From Natronorubrum aibiense (GTDB taxonomy: Archaea; Halobacteriota; Halobacteria; Halobacteriales; Natrialbaceae), in contig NZ_CP045489.1 in assembly GCF_009392895.1 (NCBI RefSeq), positions 186,001 through 250,000 of the forward strand: a stretch of DNA of 64,000 bases, given 5' to 3'. The translations under genes and the position numbers were made by a program. The notes beneath the pieces are model-generated. The model saw only the letters and a list, made by a program, of their open reading frames with translations. It was not told the origin of the DNA and made no database searches. This document shows, piece after piece, positions 63,091-64,000 of this stretch. Within the stretch, counting starts at the first letter, position 1, and each line of letters opens with the position of its first letter.

Positions 63091-64000
63091 CTATAGGATC
63101 TGATCAGCGATAATGTTCTTCTGAATTTCGCTGGTGCCTTCATATATTTTCGTAATACGAGCGTCTCGGTAGTAGCGCTCGGCAGGGTAGTCCGTGACGT
63201 AGCCTGCACCACCATGGACCTGAACACCTTCGTCGGCGACTTCGACCGAAATTTCGGAGGCGAACAGCTTCGCCATACTCGAGTACTGCGCGGCGACATC
63301 CTGATTGTTCTTCTCGACCTGTGACGCTGCACGGTAGGTAAGCGAGCGGGCAGCCTCGACCTTGGTCGCCATCTCAGCAAGCTTGTGCTCGATAGCTTGG
63401 AACTCTTTGATTTTCTGGTCGAACTGCTCGCGCTCGTTGGCGTACTCGATAGCGGCATCAAGTGCACCCTGAGCAGCACCAACGGCCTGCGAAGCAACGC
63501 TGGTGCGGCCGGAGGCGAAGAATTCCATAAGCTGATAGAATCCGTGGTCGACTTCGCCGATAACGTTCTCTTTCGGAACGTGGACGTCGTCGATGATAAC
63601 TTCAGCAAGGTCGGACGCACGGATACCGAGTTTGTTGTCAATCTTCTCGGTTGTGACGCCATCACGGTCCATCTCAACGAGGAAGGCAGTGATGCCCCTG
63701 TGGCCCGCATCAGGACTCGTCTTGGCCATCGCGACGCCGACGTCGGCGACGGTCCCATTGGTGATCCACATCTTGTTTCCGTTGAGGACGTAGCCGTCGG
63801 CATCCTCCTCGGCTACCGTCTCGATGCCAGCGACATTTGACCCGTGTGCAGGTTCGGATATCATGGAGCATGAGGCAGTCTCCCCGTTGGCGACTTTGGG
63901 GAGCCACTCTTCTTTCATCCACTCGTCACCGAACTCGATGATCATGTTCGTTCCAAAGCCGGCACTGCCGACGGCCGACCCGATTCCGGGATCCGCTCGC
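63091..64000 (-). CDS. Acyl-CoA dehydrogenase, 5' end beyond the window
   Basis: The open frame runs off the right edge (upstream residues SAVGSAGFGTNMIIEFGDEW). FAD-dependent ACAD motifs are seen: ASCSMISEPAHGSNVAGIET, GYVLNGNKMWITNGTVADVG, the C-terminal helix bundle LMEFFASGRTSVASQAVGAA and RDARITKIYEGTSEIQKNII. The last motif includes the catalytic base region. It is convergent with the thiolase gene and completes a beta-oxidation set. Confidence 0.9.
   Translation of the reverse strand, partial: RADPGIGSAVGSAGFGTNMIIEFGDEWMKEEWLPKVANGETASCSMISEPAHGSNVAGIETVAEEDADGYVLNGNKMWITNGTVADVGVAMAKTSPDAGHRGITAFLVEMDRDGVTTEKIDNKLGIRASDLAEVIIDDVHVPKENVIGEVDHGFYQLMEFFASGRTSVASQAVGAAQGALDAAIEYANEREQFDQKIKEFQAIEHKLAEMATKVEAARSLTYRAASQVEKNNQDVAAQYSSMAKLFASEISVEVADEGVQVHGGAGYVTDYPAERYYRDARITKIYEGTSEIQKNIIADQIL

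Overview
The window looks like a stretch of a haloarchaeal (Halobacteria, probably Natrialbales-like) megaplasmid or accessory chromosomal island. The basis is strongly acidic predicted proteins, Tat-type twin-arginine signals on exported proteins, haloarchaea-typical small zinc-ribbon proteins, a HalOD1-type domain, halocyanins, a TFB-type zinc ribbon, and IS6- and IS200/IS605-type elements with haloarchaeal ends. No rRNA, tRNA or CRISPR array was seen. The assignment is from sequence patterns and memory of families only; no database search was run.

Layout. 0-9 kb: small conserved proteins, an intact IS6-family insertion with an imperfect 8-bp target duplication, exported/membrane hypotheticals, a PQQ-like beta-propeller plus membrane-protein operon, and a degenerate signal-peptidase-like gene overlapping a DUF5305-like gene. 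9-26 kb: plasmid-type accessory DNA crowded with small regulators and toxin-antitoxin-like pairs: a wHTH gene and a hypothetical gene diverging from an operator-rich spacer, zinc-ribbon proteins, an OB-fold (RPA/SSB-like) protein, two copies of a wHTH + TumE-like pair, two VapBC pairs each with palindromic or repeated motifs at the antitoxin start, a PemK/MazF-like pair, and several decayed duplicates of the same genes. 26-39 kb: membrane and stress functions (TMEM175-like channel, M48 protease, DedA/VTT-like protein, CNNM/CBS protein, AI-2E-family permease, tandem UspA, archaeal ATPase) separated by pseudogenes (PP2C phosphatase, IS6 transposase, tnpB end, tyrosine integrase). 39.5-41.1 kb: a secreted protein with five about 53-residue Q/N-rich repeats that resemble curli-like amyloid repeats; this is the most novel single gene.

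41.5-59.4 kb: a copper/heavy-metal and redox island. It holds a halocyanin, a CopB-type (CPH) P1B-ATPase, a CopZ-like chaperone, an Lrp-type regulator with a TRASH metal-sensing tail, a CopA-type ATPase with two HMA domains, a DoxX-like protein, aconitase, an SRPBCC protein, a permease carrying two TRASH/YHS metal-binding modules, a membrane-anchored wHTH regulator, a Met/His-rich secreted protein, two SHOCT membrane proteins flanking a DUF302 protein, a glutaredoxin/thioredoxin-like protein and a broken halocyanin. The genes read as a coordinated sense (TRASH-Lrp), carry (CopZ), export (CopA/CopB/permease) and redox-repair system.

59.5-64 kb: a truncated IS6 copy abuts a fatty-acid beta-oxidation block (enoyl-CoA hydratase interrupted by an in-frame amber codon, 3-hydroxyacyl-CoA dehydrogenase, thiolase, partial acyl-CoA dehydrogenase).

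Three nearly identical 357-358 bp elements (27.0, 42.2 and 53.4 kb), plus a diverged longer relative at 8.9-9.5 kb, have IS200/IS605-type hairpin ends and no transposase. They bracket or border the metal genes and resemble the palindrome-associated transposable elements (PATEs) known from haloarchaea. The high density of pseudogenes, duplicated modules and mobile remnants indicates a rapidly reshuffled replicon.
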